A stretch of DNA of 64,000 nucleotides from DATLFA01 sp035525225 (GTDB lineage Bacteria; Actinomycetota; Acidimicrobiia; Acidimicrobiales; WLNW01): contig DATLFA010000054.1 in assembly GCA_035525225.1 (NCBI GenBank), forward strand, positions 178,811 to 242,810, in the 5' to 3' direction. A program made the position numbers and the translations under genes. Under the pieces are notes generated by a model that ran no database searches, was not told the DNA's origin, and saw nothing but the letters and a program-made list of their open reading frames with translations. Below are positions 42,963 through 54,219 of this stretch, in pieces; the stretch's first letter is position 1; each line of letters opens with the position of its first letter.

Positions 42963-45407
42963 ATGGCGACTGTCCATACGGTTTCGGGCGGGTTCACCGA
43001 AGCGCCCGGCAAGATCATGAGTTTCGAGACCGGCAAGCTCGCCGGTCAAGCCGACGGCGCGGTGGTGGCCCGGCTGGGCGACACCATCGTGCTCGTCACG
43101 GCCACGGCGGCCAAGCACGTTCGAGAGAATGCCGATTTCTTCCCACTCACCGTCGATGTCGAAGAGCGCAGTTACGCCGCGGGCAAGATCCCCGGTTCTT
43201 TCTTCCGGCGTGAGGGCCGTGCGCCCGAGGCGGCGATCCTCAATTGCCGCCTCATCGACCGGTCGCTGCGCCCGTCGTTCCCCGACGGTTTCCGCAACGA
43301 GATCCACGTCGTGGCCACCGTCTTCGGCGCCGATCAGGTCAACCCCTATGACGTGCTCACCATCAACGGCGCGTCGGCCGCGCTGATGATTTCCGGTATT
43401 CCCTTCGGTGGCCCCATCGGCGCGGTGCGCATCGCGTGGACCCAAGAGGGCAATTGGATCGCCCACCCCACCTACCAGGAGACCGAAGACGCGTGCTTCG
43501 ACATGGTCGTTGCCGGCGCGTACACCGCCGATGGCTCCGACATCGCCGTGATGATGGTCGAGGCCGGCGGCACCGAGAAGTCGTTCAGCTATTACGAGGA
43601 CGGCGCTCCGAAGGTCGACGAAGCCGCGTTGGCCCGAGGACTCGACGAGTCCAAGCAGTGGATTCGTGAAGCCATCGACATCCAGCGCCGGCTCATCGAC
43701 GCAGTGGGTCCGCCCACGCCGCTGGCCTACGAGCTGCTGGTCGATTACCCCGACGCCATTTGGGAAGCGGTCGTCGCCGCCGGCACCGCCCGCATCACCG
43801 AGACGCAACAGATCGTCGACAAGTCCGCCCGCCTCGCCGCCGAGAGCGAAGCGCGCCAAGCGGTTCTCGACGAGTTGCTGCCGAAATTCGCCGACAGCGA
43901 ACCCGCAGCGGAGAAGTACATCAAGAACGCGGTCCGTTCGCTCACCAAGAAGGTCGTCCGCACTCGCATCGTCAAAGAGGGCAAGCGCATCGACGGCCGC
44001 GGCGTACGCGATCTGCGCCCGATTTCGGCCGAGGTCGGGCTCATCCCGACCGCGCACGGTACCGGTTTGTTCAACCGCGGCGAGACGCAGGTGCTCAACT
44101 TCGCCACCCTCGGTATGCAGCGCCTCGATCAGATGATCGACGGCATCGACCCGATCACCCGCAAGCGCTTCATGCATCACTACAACATGCCGCCGTTCTC
44201 TACCGGTGAGGCCGGCTTCATGCGCGGCCCCAAGCGTCGCGAGATCGGCCACGGTGCGTTGGCCGAGCGCGCGGTGTACCCCGTAGTGCCCAGCTTCGAG
44301 TCGTTCCCCTATACGATCCGTCTGGTCTCCGAGGCGTTGTCGTCCAACGGTTCGACGTCGATGGCGTCGGTGTGTTCGTCGTCGCTGTCGTTGATGGACG
44401 CCGGCGTGCCGATCAAGGCGCCGGTCGCCGGTATCGCGATGGGTCTCGTGTTCGCCGAAGGCGAGTACACGGCGCTCACCGACATCCTGGGCGCCGAAGA
44501 TGCGTTCGGTGACATGGACTTCAAGGTCGCCGGCACCGCCGACGTCATCACCGCGCTGCAACTCGACACCAAGATCGACGGCATTCCCGCCGACGTGCTG
44601 TCCGCCGCGCTCGATCAGGCACGCGACGCACGGCTCTCGATCCTCGCCGTGATGACGGCCGCCCTCGGGGCACCTCGCTCCGATGTCGGTTCCAACGCAC
44701 CGAAGATCGTCAGCTTCGAGATCCCCGCCGACAAGATCGGTGAGGTCATCGGTCCCAAGGGCAAGGTCATCAACCAGATCCAGGCCGACACCGGCGCCGA
44801 CATCGCGGTCGACGACAAAGACGGCGTCGGCATCGTGTCGATCGGTTCGCCGAATCGCGACGCGGTCTACGCGGCCGAGCAGGCGATCAGATTGATCATC
44901 TCGCCGCCGCGCGCCGAGATCGGCGAGGTCTACAAGGGTCGCGTCGTCAACATCACCAAGTTCGGCGCATTCGTCAACATCCTTCCCGGGCGTGACGGCC
45001 TCGTGCACATCTCCAAGCTCGGCGGCGGCCGTCGAGTCGATCGTGTCGAAGACGTCGTGTCACTCGGCGACGAGATCGAAGTGGTCGTCGAAGACATCGA
45101 TGGCAACAGCAAGATCTCGCTTACGCCGGTGGGCATGGCGCCTGCCCCGGAGACCAACGGTGACGGTCCGTCGGCGGCTCCGCGCACCGACGAGTCGGGC
45201 ATCGAATACGTCTCGTTCGAAGACAACTTCGACAGCGAACTGCGCGCCGAGCACGGCGATCTCGGCCCGGCCGGTGGCCGGGGCCCGAGCGAGCGCGCCC
45301 CCGGTGGCGGTGGTCGCGATCGGGGTGGTCGTGGTGGTGGCGGCGGCGGTAGTCGCGGCGGCGGTCGTGGCGGCGGCGGTGGTCGCGACCGCGGCGGTCG
45401 GCGCTGA
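42963..45407 (+). CDS. pnp: Polyribonucleotide nucleotidyltransferase (PNPase)
   Basis: This 814-residue protein starts at ATG 42963, with AAGGAG seven bases upstream. It has two RNase PH domains (VTATAAKHVRENADFFPLTVDVEER and SASLSMMDAG-like SSSLSLMDAGVPIKAPVAGIAMGL), a KH domain (IGPKGKVINQIQADTGADI) and an S1 domain (YKGRVVNITKFGAFVNILPGRDGLVHISKL). It degrades RNA 3'-5' by phosphorolysis. The last 45 residues are a Gly/Arg RGG-like tail not found in the E. coli enzyme, probably adding RNA affinity. Confidence 0.97.
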   Translation: MATVHTVSGGFTEAPGKIMSFETGKLAGQADGAVVARLGDTIVLVTATAAKHVRENADFFPLTVDVEERSYAAGKIPGSFFRREGRAPEAAILNCRLIDRSLRPSFPDGFRNEIHVVATVFGADQVNPYDVLTINGASAALMISGIPFGGPIGAVRIAWTQEGNWIAHPTYQETEDACFDMVVAGAYTADGSDIAVMMVEAGGTEKSFSYYEDGAPKVDEAALARGLDESKQWIREAIDIQRRLIDAVGPPTPLAYELLVDYPDAIWEAVVAAGTARITETQQIVDKSARLAAESEARQAVLDELLPKFADSEPAAEKYIKNAVRSLTKKVVRTRIVKEGKRIDGRGVRDLRPISAEVGLIPTAHGTGLFNRGETQVLNFATLGMQRLDQMIDGIDPITRKRFMHHYNMPPFSTGEAGFMRGPKRREIGHGALAERAVYPVVPSFESFPYTIRLVSEALSSNGSTSMASVCSSSLSLMDAGVPIKAPVAGIAMGLVFAEGEYTALTDILGAEDAFGDMDFKVAGTADVITALQLDTKIDGIPADVLSAALDQARDARLSILAVMTAALGAPRSDVGSNAPKIVSFEIPADKIGEVIGPKGKVINQIQADTGADIAVDDKDGVGIVSIGSPNRDAVYAAEQAIRLIISPPRAEIGEVYKGRVVNITKFGAFVNILPGRDGLVHISKLGGGRRVDRVEDVVSLGDEIEVVVEDIDGNSKISLTPVGMAPAPETNGDGPSAAPRTDESGIEYVSFEDNFDSELRAEHGDLGPAGGRGPSERAPGGGGRDRGGRGGGGGGSRGGGRGGGGGRDRGGRR

Positions 45408-45457
45408 GCCAACGGCCCACGCCGCTGAACCCCAAACTGACCCGGTCCGCGAGCGGC

Positions 45458-46666
45458 TTGCGCGTCATCACCGAACAGATCGATGACGCGCACACCGTGT
45501 CGATCGGTTGTTATGTCGGTGTCGGTACGCGAGACGAGCCGGCCGCGTCGGTCGGGGCGTCGCATTTCCTAGAGCATCTGTTGTTCAAGGGAACGTCGAC
45601 GCGCACCGCGCGCGAGATCGCCGAGGTCGTCGATTCGACCGGCGGCGACATGAACGCCTATACGACGAAGGAGTACACGGTCTTCTATCTGCGCGTGCCG
45701 GCGCGTCATCTCGACCTCGGCGTCGAAGTGTTGTGTGACGTGGTGACCGCGCCCGCGTTTCGCGGACCCGAGTTCGAGTCCGAGCGCCAGGTGATCCTCG
45801 AAGAGCTGCACCTGCAACAAGACGAGCCCGACGACCTCGTGCACACGGTGCTCTACGAGAGCCTGTTCCCCGGACACCCCTTGGGGTGGGAGATCGTCGG
45901 CCACGAGCAGTCCATCAGGGCGATGACGCCGCGCTCGGTTCGCGCGTTCCACCGGCGCTGGTACGTCCCGACCAACATGGTCTTCGCTGCCGTGGGCCCG
46001 GTCGATCACCGCCGTTTCGCTGCCGCGCTCCGCCGGCGCCTCGGCTCGCTCGCCGAGGGCCAGACGCCGAGCCGGCGCCGCCCGCGTTCGTCGCCGGCAC
46101 CGCGTCGCATCGTGCGCCGGGCGGGCGAATCCGCTCACCTGTCCTTCGGATGGCGAGCGGTCGACCACTTCGACCCCGACCGCTACCCGCTCGCGCTCGT
46201 CAATCAGGTCATCGGCGGCGGCATGTCGAGCCGGTTGTTCCAGACCATCCGTGAAGACCACGGTCTCGCGTATTCGATCTTCTCGTCGGCCGCCGGCTTC
46301 AGCGACACCGGGGTGTTCTCGATCTACGTGGGCACGACACCTGACAGCACGCCGGTCGTGCTGCGCCACACCCGTGACATCGTCGACGATGTCGTCCGCA
46401 ACGGTGTCACCGATCGTGAGCTCGAGGTTGCGAAGAATGCCTTCGAGGGCGCCACGGTGATGAATCTCGAGGACACCGGTTCACGAATGGCCCGCCTCGG
46501 TACGTCCGTGATCACGCGCGGTTCGGTGACGCCACTCGATCGATACCTGAGCTCGGTGCGCAAGGTGTCGCGCCGCGACACGCAGCGCGTGGCGGCGAAG
46601 ATCTTCGGCAGCACTCCCACGGTCGCCGCGGTCGGCCCCATCAACGCCCGCGCCCTTCGCTGGTAA
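45458..46666 (+). CDS. M16-family zinc metallopeptidase (PqqL/mitochondrial-processing-peptidase-like)
   Basis: This protein has about 402 residues from TTG 45458. The family-like sequence extends a few codons upstream (LTRSASGLRVITE), where only CTG 45437 could serve as start. The inverted zinc motif HFLEH appears in GASHFLEHLLFKGTSTRTA, with the third ligand in ILEELHLQQDEPDD. The second domain has RYPLALVNQVIGGGMSSRLFQTIREDHGLAYS. It follows pnp as in most actinobacteria. The substrate is probably small peptides or exported proteins; no signal peptide is seen. Confidence 0.92.
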   Translation: MRVITEQIDDAHTVSIGCYVGVGTRDEPAASVGASHFLEHLLFKGTSTRTAREIAEVVDSTGGDMNAYTTKEYTVFYLRVPARHLDLGVEVLCDVVTAPAFRGPEFESERQVILEELHLQQDEPDDLVHTVLYESLFPGHPLGWEIVGHEQSIRAMTPRSVRAFHRRWYVPTNMVFAAVGPVDHRRFAAALRRRLGSLAEGQTPSRRRPRSSPAPRRIVRRAGESAHLSFGWRAVDHFDPDRYPLALVNQVIGGGMSSRLFQTIREDHGLAYSIFSSAAGFSDTGVFSIYVGTTPDSTPVVLRHTRDIVDDVVRNGVTDRELEVAKNAFEGATVMNLEDTGSRMARLGTSVITRGSVTPLDRYLSSVRKVSRRDTQRVAAKIFGSTPTVAAVGPINARALRW

Positions 46667-46737
46667 CCGACGGCTATCGGTGTATCCGCACCGACGTGAC
46701 GGGGCAAACACCGGTGGTGCGTGCCGCGCTCGTCCGT

Positions 46738-46743
46738 TAGGGT
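46738..46743 (+). promoter_or_regulatory. Putative leaderless -10 box for dapB
   Basis: TAGGGT lies six bases before ATG 46750. It lacks the upstream TGTCA element seen before comM and recA. Confidence 0.35.
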
Positions 46744-46749
46744 GCGGTC

Positions 46750-47553
46750 ATGACCGCACCGGAACGAATTCGCGTAGGCGTCTTCGGCGCTGGCGGCCGT
46801 ATGGGGGTCACCGTTTGCCAGGCGGTCGCCGACGATGACCTGCTCGAGCTCGTCGCGGCGGTGGATCCGTTCCACGCCGGGCTCGACATCGGCCAGGTCG
46901 CCAAGATCGAGTCTCTCGACATACAGGTGAGTTCGTCGGCCGACGCGTTGTTGCGGGCCGAGGCCGAGGTGGCTGTCGACTTCACGCACATCGATGCGGC
47001 CCGCGAAAACCTGCGTTATCTCGCGGAGAACGGCATCCATGCCGTGGTCGGCACGACCGGCTTCAGCGAAGACGACTACAACGAAGCCGAGAGCATCTTC
47101 ACCAAGAGCAACTGCCTCATCGCGCCCAACTTCGCCATCGGCGCAGTGTTGATGATGCGCTTCGCGGAGATCGCCGCGCCGTTCTTCGAGAGCGCCGAGA
47201 TCATCGAGTTGCATCACGACCAGAAGATCGACGCGCCATCGGGCACCGCGGTCATGACGGCACATCGCATGGCGGCGGCGTCCAACTCGTGGGCGCCCGA
47301 TCCGACCGAGCAACTGGTCTATCCGGGGGCGCGCGGCGGCAAGGGCCCGGCGGGCATCCCCGTGCACTCGGTGCGCCTGCGCGGCTTGGTCGCGCATCAA
47401 GAGGTCTTGCTCGGCACGACCGGTCAGACCCTGAGCATCCGTCACGACACCACCGACCGTTCGTCATTCATGCCCGGCGTGCTCATGGCGGTCAAGGCCA
47501 TCGGCAACTCGCCCGGTGTCACGATCGGCCTCGACAGGCTGCTCGGCATCTGA
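46750..47553 (+). CDS. dapB: 4-hydroxy-tetrahydrodipicolinate reductase
   Basis: This 267-residue enzyme starts at ATG 46750. The NAD(P)-binding site is VGVFGAGGRMGVTVCQAV. AVVGTTGFSEDD and APNFAIGAVLMMRFAEIAAPF follow, and the catalytic region ELHHDQKIDAPSGTA holds the His and Lys. It reduces hydroxy-tetrahydrodipicolinate in lysine and diaminopimelate synthesis. dapA lies 1.5 kb away on the same strand, separated by a reverse Nudix gene and SURF1. Confidence 0.97.
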   Translation: MTAPERIRVGVFGAGGRMGVTVCQAVADDDLLELVAAVDPFHAGLDIGQVAKIESLDIQVSSSADALLRAEAEVAVDFTHIDAARENLRYLAENGIHAVVGTTGFSEDDYNEAESIFTKSNCLIAPNFAIGAVLMMRFAEIAAPFFESAEIIELHHDQKIDAPSGTAVMTAHRMAAASNSWAPDPTEQLVYPGARGGKGPAGIPVHSVRLRGLVAHQEVLLGTTGQTLSIRHDTTDRSSFMPGVLMAVKAIGNSPGVTIGLDRLLGI

Positions 47554-47564
47554 CCCCTTCCGAA

Positions 47565-47607
47565 CTCGCAGCACAACGTCGACCTCCGGCCGACGTTGTG
47601 CTGCGAG
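47565..47607. terminator. 17-bp perfect inverted repeat between dapB and the Nudix gene
   Basis: CTCGCAGCACAACGTCG (47565-47581) and its exact complement (47591-47607) flank a nine-base loop. Flanking TGACCC and GGGTCA could extend the stem. Placed between convergent genes, it would act as a terminator for both strands, although T-tracts are short. Confidence 0.7.
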
Positions 47608-47633
47608 AACGGGTCAGTCAGGTCAGAACGGGT

Positions 47634-48167
47634 TCAGTCGAGCAGGTTGCGGGCGAGCGCGACGGATAGTCCGCACAGGCTCAGGCCGTCGCGTATGTCG
47701 TCGCGGGCGATGAACTCGCGTACGCGTGAGACGGGAACCCATTCGACACGGCTGGCTTCGCTGCGGTCGGTCGGGTCGCCGATATGGGTTGCGCCTTCGG
47801 CGAGAAAGATGTGAAACGTGTGGTCGCTCATACCGTTGGTCGGATGGAACGTCGTCAAGTGCCGCAACGGGCCCGGCTGCCATCCGGTCTCTTCGAGGGC
47901 TTCGCGCTCGGCGGCCTCGAGGGGTGACTCATCGACCTCGACCTTGCCCGCCGGTATCTCCCAGCCCCACGTGTCGGTGATGAAGCGATGACGCCACAAC
48001 AGCAGCACTTCGTCGCGGCGGTGAATGACGGTACCTGCGGCGGCGCGCGGCACACGGATGACATGGTGGTCGAAGCGACGTTCGTCGGGAATCTCTACAT
48101 CGACGATCGCGAGGTTCACCCATTCGCTCTCGTAGAGAGCACGTTCGCCGTGAACGATCCACTGCAC
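47634..48167 (-). CDS. Nudix hydrolase (ADP-ribose pyrophosphatase-like)
   Basis: This 177-residue protein on the reverse strand has the full Nudix box GKVEVDESPLEAAEREALEETGW. The preceding LLLWRHRFITDTWGWEIPAG is typical of ADP-ribose/sugar-nucleotide pyrophosphatases. A short N-terminal beta region (WVNLAIVDVEIPDERRFDHHVIRVPRAA) supports that subgroup. It would hydrolyse a nucleoside-diphosphate derivative. It is convergent with dapB and divergent from the SURF1 gene, which starts only 27 bases away. Confidence 0.92.
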   Translation of the reverse strand: MQWIVHGERALYESEWVNLAIVDVEIPDERRFDHHVIRVPRAAAGTVIHRRDEVLLLWRHRFITDTWGWEIPAGKVEVDESPLEAAEREALEETGWQPGPLRHLTTFHPTNGMSDHTFHIFLAEGATHIGDPTDRSEASRVEWVPVSRVREFIARDDIRDGLSLCGLSVALARNLLD

Positions 48168-48179
48168 TCATCGAGCCTA

Positions 48180-48185
48180 TAGCGT
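48180..48185 (+). promoter_or_regulatory. Putative leaderless -10 box for the SURF1 gene
   Basis: TAGCGT lies eight bases before ATG 48194, with no Shine-Dalgarno between, inside the 26-base gap to the divergent Nudix gene. Confidence 0.35.
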
Positions 48186-48193
48186 GGCTCACG

Positions 48194-49042
48194 ATGTGGG
48201 ACTTCGCCCGTCGCCCTCGCTGGATCCTGTCGCACTTGCTCGTGCTCGTATTGATCGTGGTCATGATCAGTCTCGGCTTGTGGCAGTTGCGCCGATACGA
48301 CGCGAGGCAAACGCTCAACGACAGCATCCGTTCGCGCGACGCGCCGCCGGCCGAATCGATTTCCGCGTTGGTGCCCACCGGTGCAACTCGCGAGTCGACT
48401 CGCGAGCTTCAATGGCGGCGCGTGCGCGCGACCGGTACCTATCGGGTGGCCGACGAGCTCGTAGTTTCCAATCGCATCGTCAGCGGTCAGCCCGGCTTCT
48501 GGGTGCTCACGCCGTTGGTGACGAGCGACGGTTCGGTCATCCCCGTCGTGCGGGGGTTCGTGTTCCGGCCCGAGTTCGAGGCGCGTGGCCTCGCGAGCGT
48601 CCCCGCGCCCGCGGGTGAGGTGACGATCGAAGGCGTCCTGCAGGCGAGCCCGACGAGCGGGCGCTTCGGCGAAGAGCGCTCGGACACCGGGATGGTGCCG
48701 GCCATCTCGCAGGTCGACACGGGCCGCCTCGCCGAGCGTTGGGGCGCCACTGTCGCACCTGTGTGGCTACGTCTCGACCGCGGGGCCGGTGCGCCGTCGC
48801 CGGAGGGCCCGCTCCATCCGGTGCCGCCACCGCCCCTGTCGAAGGGGCCTCATCTCAGCTACGCGGCGCAGTGGTTCATCTTTTCGGTCATCGCCCTGGT
48901 CGGCTATCCGGTGATTTTGCGCCGGCAGGCGTATGGTCGTGATCGGTCGGCGGACGACGACTGGCCGGCCGAGGACACCATCACGACCGGCGAGCAGCAA
49001 ACAGCTCGTCACAATGGTGCAGCGCAGGGCACCATTGTGTGA
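48194..49042 (+). CDS. SURF1-family cytochrome oxidase assembly protein
   Basis: This 282-residue protein starts at ATG 48194. The N-terminal helix RWILSHLLVLVLIVVMISLGLWQLRRYDAR ends in the family GLWQLRR signature. The soluble loop has RRVRATGTYRVADELVVSNR, GFWVLTPLV and VVRGFV. A second membrane helix near residue 225-245 follows YAAQWFIFSVIALVGYPVIL. SURF1 helps insert heme a into cytochrome c oxidase. The C-terminal 30 residues are polar and unconserved. Expression before dapA is probably incidental. Confidence 0.93.
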   Translation: MWDFARRPRWILSHLLVLVLIVVMISLGLWQLRRYDARQTLNDSIRSRDAPPAESISALVPTGATRESTRELQWRRVRATGTYRVADELVVSNRIVSGQPGFWVLTPLVTSDGSVIPVVRGFVFRPEFEARGLASVPAPAGEVTIEGVLQASPTSGRFGEERSDTGMVPAISQVDTGRLAERWGATVAPVWLRLDRGAGAPSPEGPLHPVPPPPLSKGPHLSYAAQWFIFSVIALVGYPVILRRQAYGRDRSADDDWPAEDTITTGEQQTARHNGAAQGTIV

Positions 49043-49059
49043 AAGATCTTGGAGGCAGC

Positions 49060-49944
49060 ATGGCCCGATTCGGACGAGTACTCACCGCGATGGTCACGCC
49101 GTTCGACCACGACGGCGCGCTCGACCTCGACGGCGCAGCCAAACTGGCGTCGTGGCTCGTCGAACAAGGCAACGAGGGCCTCGTGATCGCGGGAACCACG
49201 GGCGAAAGCCCCACGCTCACCCACGACGAACAGATCGAACTCGTTCGCACGATCTGCCAAGCGGTGTCGGTCCCCGTGATCGCCGGCGCGGGTAGCAACG
49301 ACACGCGAGCCGCCATCGAGCTCACCGAGCAAGCCACCGCTGCCGGAGCATCGGCGATCTTGTCGGTGACTCCGTATTACAACCGTCCTTCGCAGGCAGG
49401 GCTGCTCGCGCACTACCGGGCGATCGCCGCGGCGACCGACCTGCCGATCATGCTCTACGACATCCCGGTGCGCACCGGGCGCAAAGTCGATACGGCGACA
49501 CTGCTCGAGCTCGCGCACGATGTGCCCAACATCGTTGCGTTGAAAGATGCCGCCGGTAATCCCGCCGAGACCGCACTGGTGATCGCGAGTGCCCCCGAGG
49601 GGTTCGAGGTGTACAGCGGCGACGACGCGCTCAACTTGCCGTTGCTGTCCGTCGGCGCGGTCGGTGTCGTCAGTGTTGCGGCGCATTGGGCCGCCGCGGA
49701 GATCGGCGAGATGATCGACGCGTTCGTCGCCGGCGACGTGCGTCGCGCTCGTGAGCTCAACGCGCTGCTGATCCCGTCGTGGCAATACGAGAGCGGTGAC
49801 CGCAACCCCAACCCGGTGCCCACGAAAGCGATGCTGAAGGTGCTGGGCCGCCCCGGGGGCGACTGCCGGCCACCGATGGGCCCCGAGCCCGATGACCTGC
49901 AAAGCCGAGCTCGCGCGGTGCTCGCGGGCCTCGGTCGTCTCTGA
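49060..49944 (+). CDS. dapA: 4-hydroxy-tetrahydrodipicolinate synthase
   Basis: This 294-residue enzyme is placed at ATG 49060 because GGAGG (49051-49055) precedes it by four bases; GTG 49039 is in frame but lacks this. The TIM-barrel family segments are LTAMVTPFDHDGALD, GTTGESPTLTHDEQ, VTPYYNRPSQAGL, and MLYDIPVRTG. The Schiff-base Lys is in VALKDAAGN. It condenses pyruvate with aspartate semialdehyde in the lysine pathway. The stop overlaps the RNase J start by one base, as in many actinobacteria. Confidence 0.96.
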   Translation: MARFGRVLTAMVTPFDHDGALDLDGAAKLASWLVEQGNEGLVIAGTTGESPTLTHDEQIELVRTICQAVSVPVIAGAGSNDTRAAIELTEQATAAGASAILSVTPYYNRPSQAGLLAHYRAIAAATDLPIMLYDIPVRTGRKVDTATLLELAHDVPNIVALKDAAGNPAETALVIASAPEGFEVYSGDDALNLPLLSVGAVGVVSVAAHWAAAEIGEMIDAFVAGDVRRARELNALLIPSWQYESGDRNPNPVPTKAMLKVLGRPGGDCRPPMGPEPDDLQSRARAVLAGLGRL

Positions 49945-51617
49945 TGGCCCGGCCCGTTCGAATTGCATTTCTGGGCGGCCTTGGCCGCATCGGGCGTAAT
50001 TGTGCGACCCTCGAAGTCGACGGGCGACTGCTCATCGTCGACTGCGGCCAGATGTTCCCGGATGAAACCGAGCCAGGCATCGACGTCATCCTGCCCGACT
50101 TCACCTACTTGCGCGAGCAAGCCGGCCGTGTGGACGCCTGCCTGCTGACCCACGCGCACGAAGACCACATCGGCGCGCTGCCGTATGTGCTGCGCGACAT
50201 GTCGTTTCCCATCTATGGCACACCGTTCGCGTTGGGTTTGGTGCGCCACAAGCTCGACGAAGCCGGTTTGCTCAACCGCACGGAGTTGATCCCCATCGGT
50301 GATCATCAGCGGCGGCGCATCGGCACCTTCGACTGCGAGTTCCTACCGGTCACGCATTCGACGCCGTCGTCGTTGTTGACGGTGTTCCGCACGCCCCAAG
50401 GCGTGATCGTGCACTCGGGTGACTTCAAGATCGACCCATTGCCCGTCGATGGGCGCACCACCGACGTCGATCGCGTGGCGGCCATCGGGCGAGAGGAGGG
50501 CGTGCGGCTGTTGCTCGCCGACTCGACCAACGCCGACAGCCCCGGGTCGACGAAGTCGGAGACCCACATCGGCGATGTGTTGCGCGGCGTCTTCCAGGCA
50601 AATCGGGGCAGGCGCATCATCGTCGCGTCGTTCGCGAGCCACGTGCATCGGCTGCAGAAGGTTGCCGACATCGCGGTCGAAGAGGGACGCAAGATCGCCA
50701 TTCTCGGTACATCGATGGTGCGCAACACCAAGCTCGCTCGCGACATCGGTCTGATGCACATCCCGAGCACGTCGATCATCCCCCCCGGCGAGATCGGAGA
50801 CCTCGATCCCGCTCGAGTCTGTGTTCTCTGTACCGGTTCGCAGGGCGAGTCGCGCGCGGTGCTGTGGCAACTCGTCACCGGTGAGAATCGCTACATGTCG
50901 ATCAGCAAGGACGACACCGTGGTGTTGAGCGCGCACCCGATCCCCGGCAACGAGTCGTCTGTCGCGCGACTGCGCAACCGGCTCACGCTGCTCGGGGCCC
51001 ACGTGGTGCACGACGGCATCCTCGAAGTGCACACCAGTGGCCACGCGAAGCAAGACGAGTTGGCGACGCTCATGCGAGCCGCCGATCCCGAATGGTTCGT
51101 CCCGATCCACGGCGAGGTGGCGCATCTCGCCGCGCACGCGGAGTTGGCTCGCCAGGTGCTGCCGATAGCGGACGACCATGTCGTCGTCTGCGCGGAGGGC
51201 GACACACTGGTGCTCTCCGACGACGGCTTGGCGATGGGTCCCGAGATCCCGGCGCGGCGTGTCTACGTGCACGGCACCGTCGATGGGGTCGATGACGCGG
51301 TGCTGCGAGACCGCAAGACGCTGGGCGATGACGGGTTCGTGGCGATCGCGGTCGACGTCCATCTCGAGGGTCGGGCCCGCGCCGACGAGCCACGGGTCAT
51401 CAGCCGTGGCTGGGCCGCCGAACACGATCGCGAGATGCTGCACGAGGCGGTTGCCAATGCCGTGCGCCGCGCGTTGCGTGACCTCCTCGATGACCCGCCG
51501 GACGAAGGGACGACGCGCGATCAGGTCGAGCGCGCCGTGCGCCGCGCCGCCGGCGCCATGGTCAACGAACGCTCCCGCCGGCGTCCCATGATCGTGCCTG
51601 TGGTGACCTATCACTGA
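49944..51617 (+). CDS. rnj: Ribonuclease J
   Basis: This 557-residue metallo-beta-lactamase/beta-CASP nuclease starts at ATG 49944 in the dapA stop (TGATG). The zinc motif HAHEDHIG lies near 70-77, with VHSGDFKID, LLADSTNADSPG, and the beta-CASP region PGNESSVARLRNRL and TSGHAKQDELATLMRAADPEWFVPIHGE. RNase J has 5'-3' exonuclease and endonuclease activity in mRNA decay and rRNA maturation. The C-terminal domain (VANAVRRALRDLL and RPMIVPVV) is present. dapA-rnj-ftsK order is standard. Confidence 0.96.
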   Translation: MARPVRIAFLGGLGRIGRNCATLEVDGRLLIVDCGQMFPDETEPGIDVILPDFTYLREQAGRVDACLLTHAHEDHIGALPYVLRDMSFPIYGTPFALGLVRHKLDEAGLLNRTELIPIGDHQRRRIGTFDCEFLPVTHSTPSSLLTVFRTPQGVIVHSGDFKIDPLPVDGRTTDVDRVAAIGREEGVRLLLADSTNADSPGSTKSETHIGDVLRGVFQANRGRRIIVASFASHVHRLQKVADIAVEEGRKIAILGTSMVRNTKLARDIGLMHIPSTSIIPPGEIGDLDPARVCVLCTGSQGESRAVLWQLVTGENRYMSISKDDTVVLSAHPIPGNESSVARLRNRLTLLGAHVVHDGILEVHTSGHAKQDELATLMRAADPEWFVPIHGEVAHLAAHAELARQVLPIADDHVVVCAEGDTLVLSDDGLAMGPEIPARRVYVHGTVDGVDDAVLRDRKTLGDDGFVAIAVDVHLEGRARADEPRVISRGWAAEHDREMLHEAVANAVRRALRDLLDDPPDEGTTRDQVERAVRRAAGAMVNERSRRRPMIVPVVTYH

Positions 51618-51714
51618 TTGATACGCACCGAAAGATGGTGAAAGTGCCGACGACCCGCCGGCAACGGCTCCCACCGCGGATGCCCATGAGGCTGGTGTTA
51701 GGTTTGGGCTCATT

Positions 51715-54120
<2,406 letters not shown>

Positions 54121-54141
54121 CGCTGAGCGCTTGCGCGAAGA

Positions 54142-54157
54142 GCCCGACTCGTCGGGC
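54142..54157. terminator. Short hairpin downstream of ftsK
   Basis: GCCCGA-CTCG-TCGGGC forms a 6-bp stem 22 bases after the ftsK stop. It is a plausible but weak terminator without a T-tract. Confidence 0.35.
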
Positions 54158-54180
54158 ATGAACCGTCCGCAGGTCCGCGC

Positions 54181-54208
54181 CCGACAGAGAGTCAGCACAC
54201 TCTGTCGG
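54181..54208. promoter_or_regulatory. Inverted repeat upstream of the chimeric pseudogene
   Basis: CCGACAGAG and CTCTGTCGG form perfect 9-bp arms around a ten-base spacer, ending 12 bases before ATG 54220. It could be an operator or an RNA hairpin next to the Shine-Dalgarno GGAAGGAC. It may be a relic of the gene that once stood here. Confidence 0.45.
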
Positions 54209-54219
54209 AAGGACTCGCC

